Shown here piece after piece: positions 6,612 through 7,158 of a stretch of DNA of 7,158 bases. The stretch comes from an uncultured Actinomycetes bacterium (lineage in GTDB: Bacteria; Actinomycetota; Acidimicrobiia; Acidimicrobiales; RAAP-2). The stretch lies in the NCBI GenBank assembly GCA_903830745.1, contig CAIKVF010000176.1, forward strand, positions 1 through 7,158, in the 5' to 3' direction. Made by a program: the position numbers and the translations under genes. Within the stretch, counting starts at the first letter, position 1. Every line of letters starts with the position of its first letter. Below the pieces are notes generated by a model. That model saw only the letters and a program-made list of their open reading frames with translations. It searched no databases and was not told the DNA's origin.

Positions 6612-7158
6612 GGTCACCGGATTCATTGAGTTCGACCGCGTCGGTCCTAAGTACCGTCCAGTTCCGGTTCGTCTACGCGACTGGAAAGAGGTCTACGAAC
6701 CTCAAGACGAAAAAGCTGTTTCGGAACAAGGCGCTCGCTGCATGGACTGCGGTATTGCGTTCTGCATGCAGGGCTGTCCACTTGGAAACCGCATTCCAGT
6801 ATTCAACGATGCGGCGTACAAACAGAACTGGGCTGAAGCCGCTGATCAATTGTTCGCAACAAATAACTTCCCGGAGTTCACTGGAAGACTTTGTCCAGCT
6901 CCATGTGAGTCTGCCTGCGTTCTAGGAATTGGATCAGATCCAGTAACCATCGAGCGCATTGAATATGAAGTTGTAGAACACGCTTTCGCAAATGGATTTC
7001 CAGTTAGTCGCAGCACTGCAACGAGGACCGGCAAGCACGTCTGTGTAGTTGGCTCTGGTCCCGCAGGACTCGCTGCAGCAGCACAGCTACGAAGTGTTGG
7101 CCATGAAGTTACCGTCTTGGAGCGAAGTGACCTTATTGGTGGACTCCTTCGTTACGGA
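6604..7158 (+). CDS. gltD: Glutamate synthase (NADPH) small subunit GltD, N-terminal part (3' truncated)
   Basis: The frame starts at ATG 6604, overlaps the gltB stop by eight bases (ATGGGTAA) and is still open at the window edge after 185 residues; the full family protein is about 480. It begins MGKVTGFIEF, the canonical GltD start. CMDCGIAFCMQGCPLGN gives cysteines 46, 49, 54 and 58, and NNFPEFTGRLCPAPCESAC gives cysteines 97, 101 and 105, the region that binds the two [4Fe-4S] clusters. VVGSGPAGLA (148-157) is the first FAD-binding Rossmann motif, and ERSDLIGGLLRYG continues it. GltD takes electrons from NADPH through FAD and the clusters to GltB. An AGGGA tract (6588-6592) inside gltB may serve as ribosome site, and the overlap suggests translational coupling, which would help equal subunit supply. 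Confidence 0.97.
   Translation, partial: MGKVTGFIEFDRVGPKYRPVPVRLRDWKEVYEPQDEKAVSEQGARCMDCGIAFCMQGCPLGNRIPVFNDAAYKQNWAEAADQLFATNNFPEFTGRLCPAPCESACVLGIGSDPVTIERIEYEVVEHAFANGFPVSRSTATRTGKHVCVVGSGPAGLAAAAQLRSVGHEVTVLERSDLIGGLLRYG

Noticed and set aside
6132..6626. A 164-codon - strand frame across the gltB 3' end and gltD start
   Set aside because: It is antisense to the GXGXG domain of GltB and to the GltD N-terminus, both clearly real; the composition follows the opposite strand.
6626..6925. A 99-codon + strand frame within gltD
   Set aside because: It is out of frame with gltD, whose Fe-S cysteine and FAD motifs are intact in the frame from 6604.

Overview
The window looks like ordinary chromosomal DNA from a bacterium, most likely an actinomycete (Actinomycetota) with intermediate GC content; a few lines counted by eye gave roughly 45-55% GC. 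The main taxonomic clue is the GltD N-terminus (RPVPVRLRDWKEVYE-type block), which resembles actinobacterial small subunits of glutamate synthase. Coding sequences favour GGA, CCA, TCA and GAA codons, which would fit a moderate-GC lineage such as freshwater or marine actinobacteria. That narrower placement is a guess.

Layout, left to right: (1) the C-terminal 189 residues of a fumarylacetoacetate hydrolase (FAH) family enzyme on the + strand, cut by the window edge; (2) a complete tRNA-Pro(GGG) gene with encoded CCA on the - strand, ending four bases from the FAH stop codon; (3) a compact - strand cluster, read right to left: thiO (glycine oxidase), thiS (sulfur carrier, overlapping thiO by 4 bp), then an unrecognised 52-codon reading frame that sits between thiS and the tRNA; (4) an 82-bp divergent intergenic region with a candidate shared -10 element and a perfect 7-bp stem-loop next to the gltB start codon; (5) gltB, the complete 1478-residue large subunit of NADPH-glutamate synthase; (6) gltD, the small subunit, overlapping gltB by 8 bp and cut by the right edge after 185 residues.

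Functionally there are two modules. ThiO and ThiS supply dehydroglycine and the sulfur-carrier protein for the thiazole half of thiamine, but thiazole synthase (thiG), the usual partner, is absent from the visible part of the cluster. GltB and GltD form the GOGAT enzyme that converts glutamine plus 2-oxoglutarate into two glutamates. The two modules are transcribed away from each other. I found no mobile elements, CRISPR arrays or phage genes, and no evidence of a previously undescribed system. The most interesting points are the small frame replacing thiG and the architecture of the divergent promoter region.
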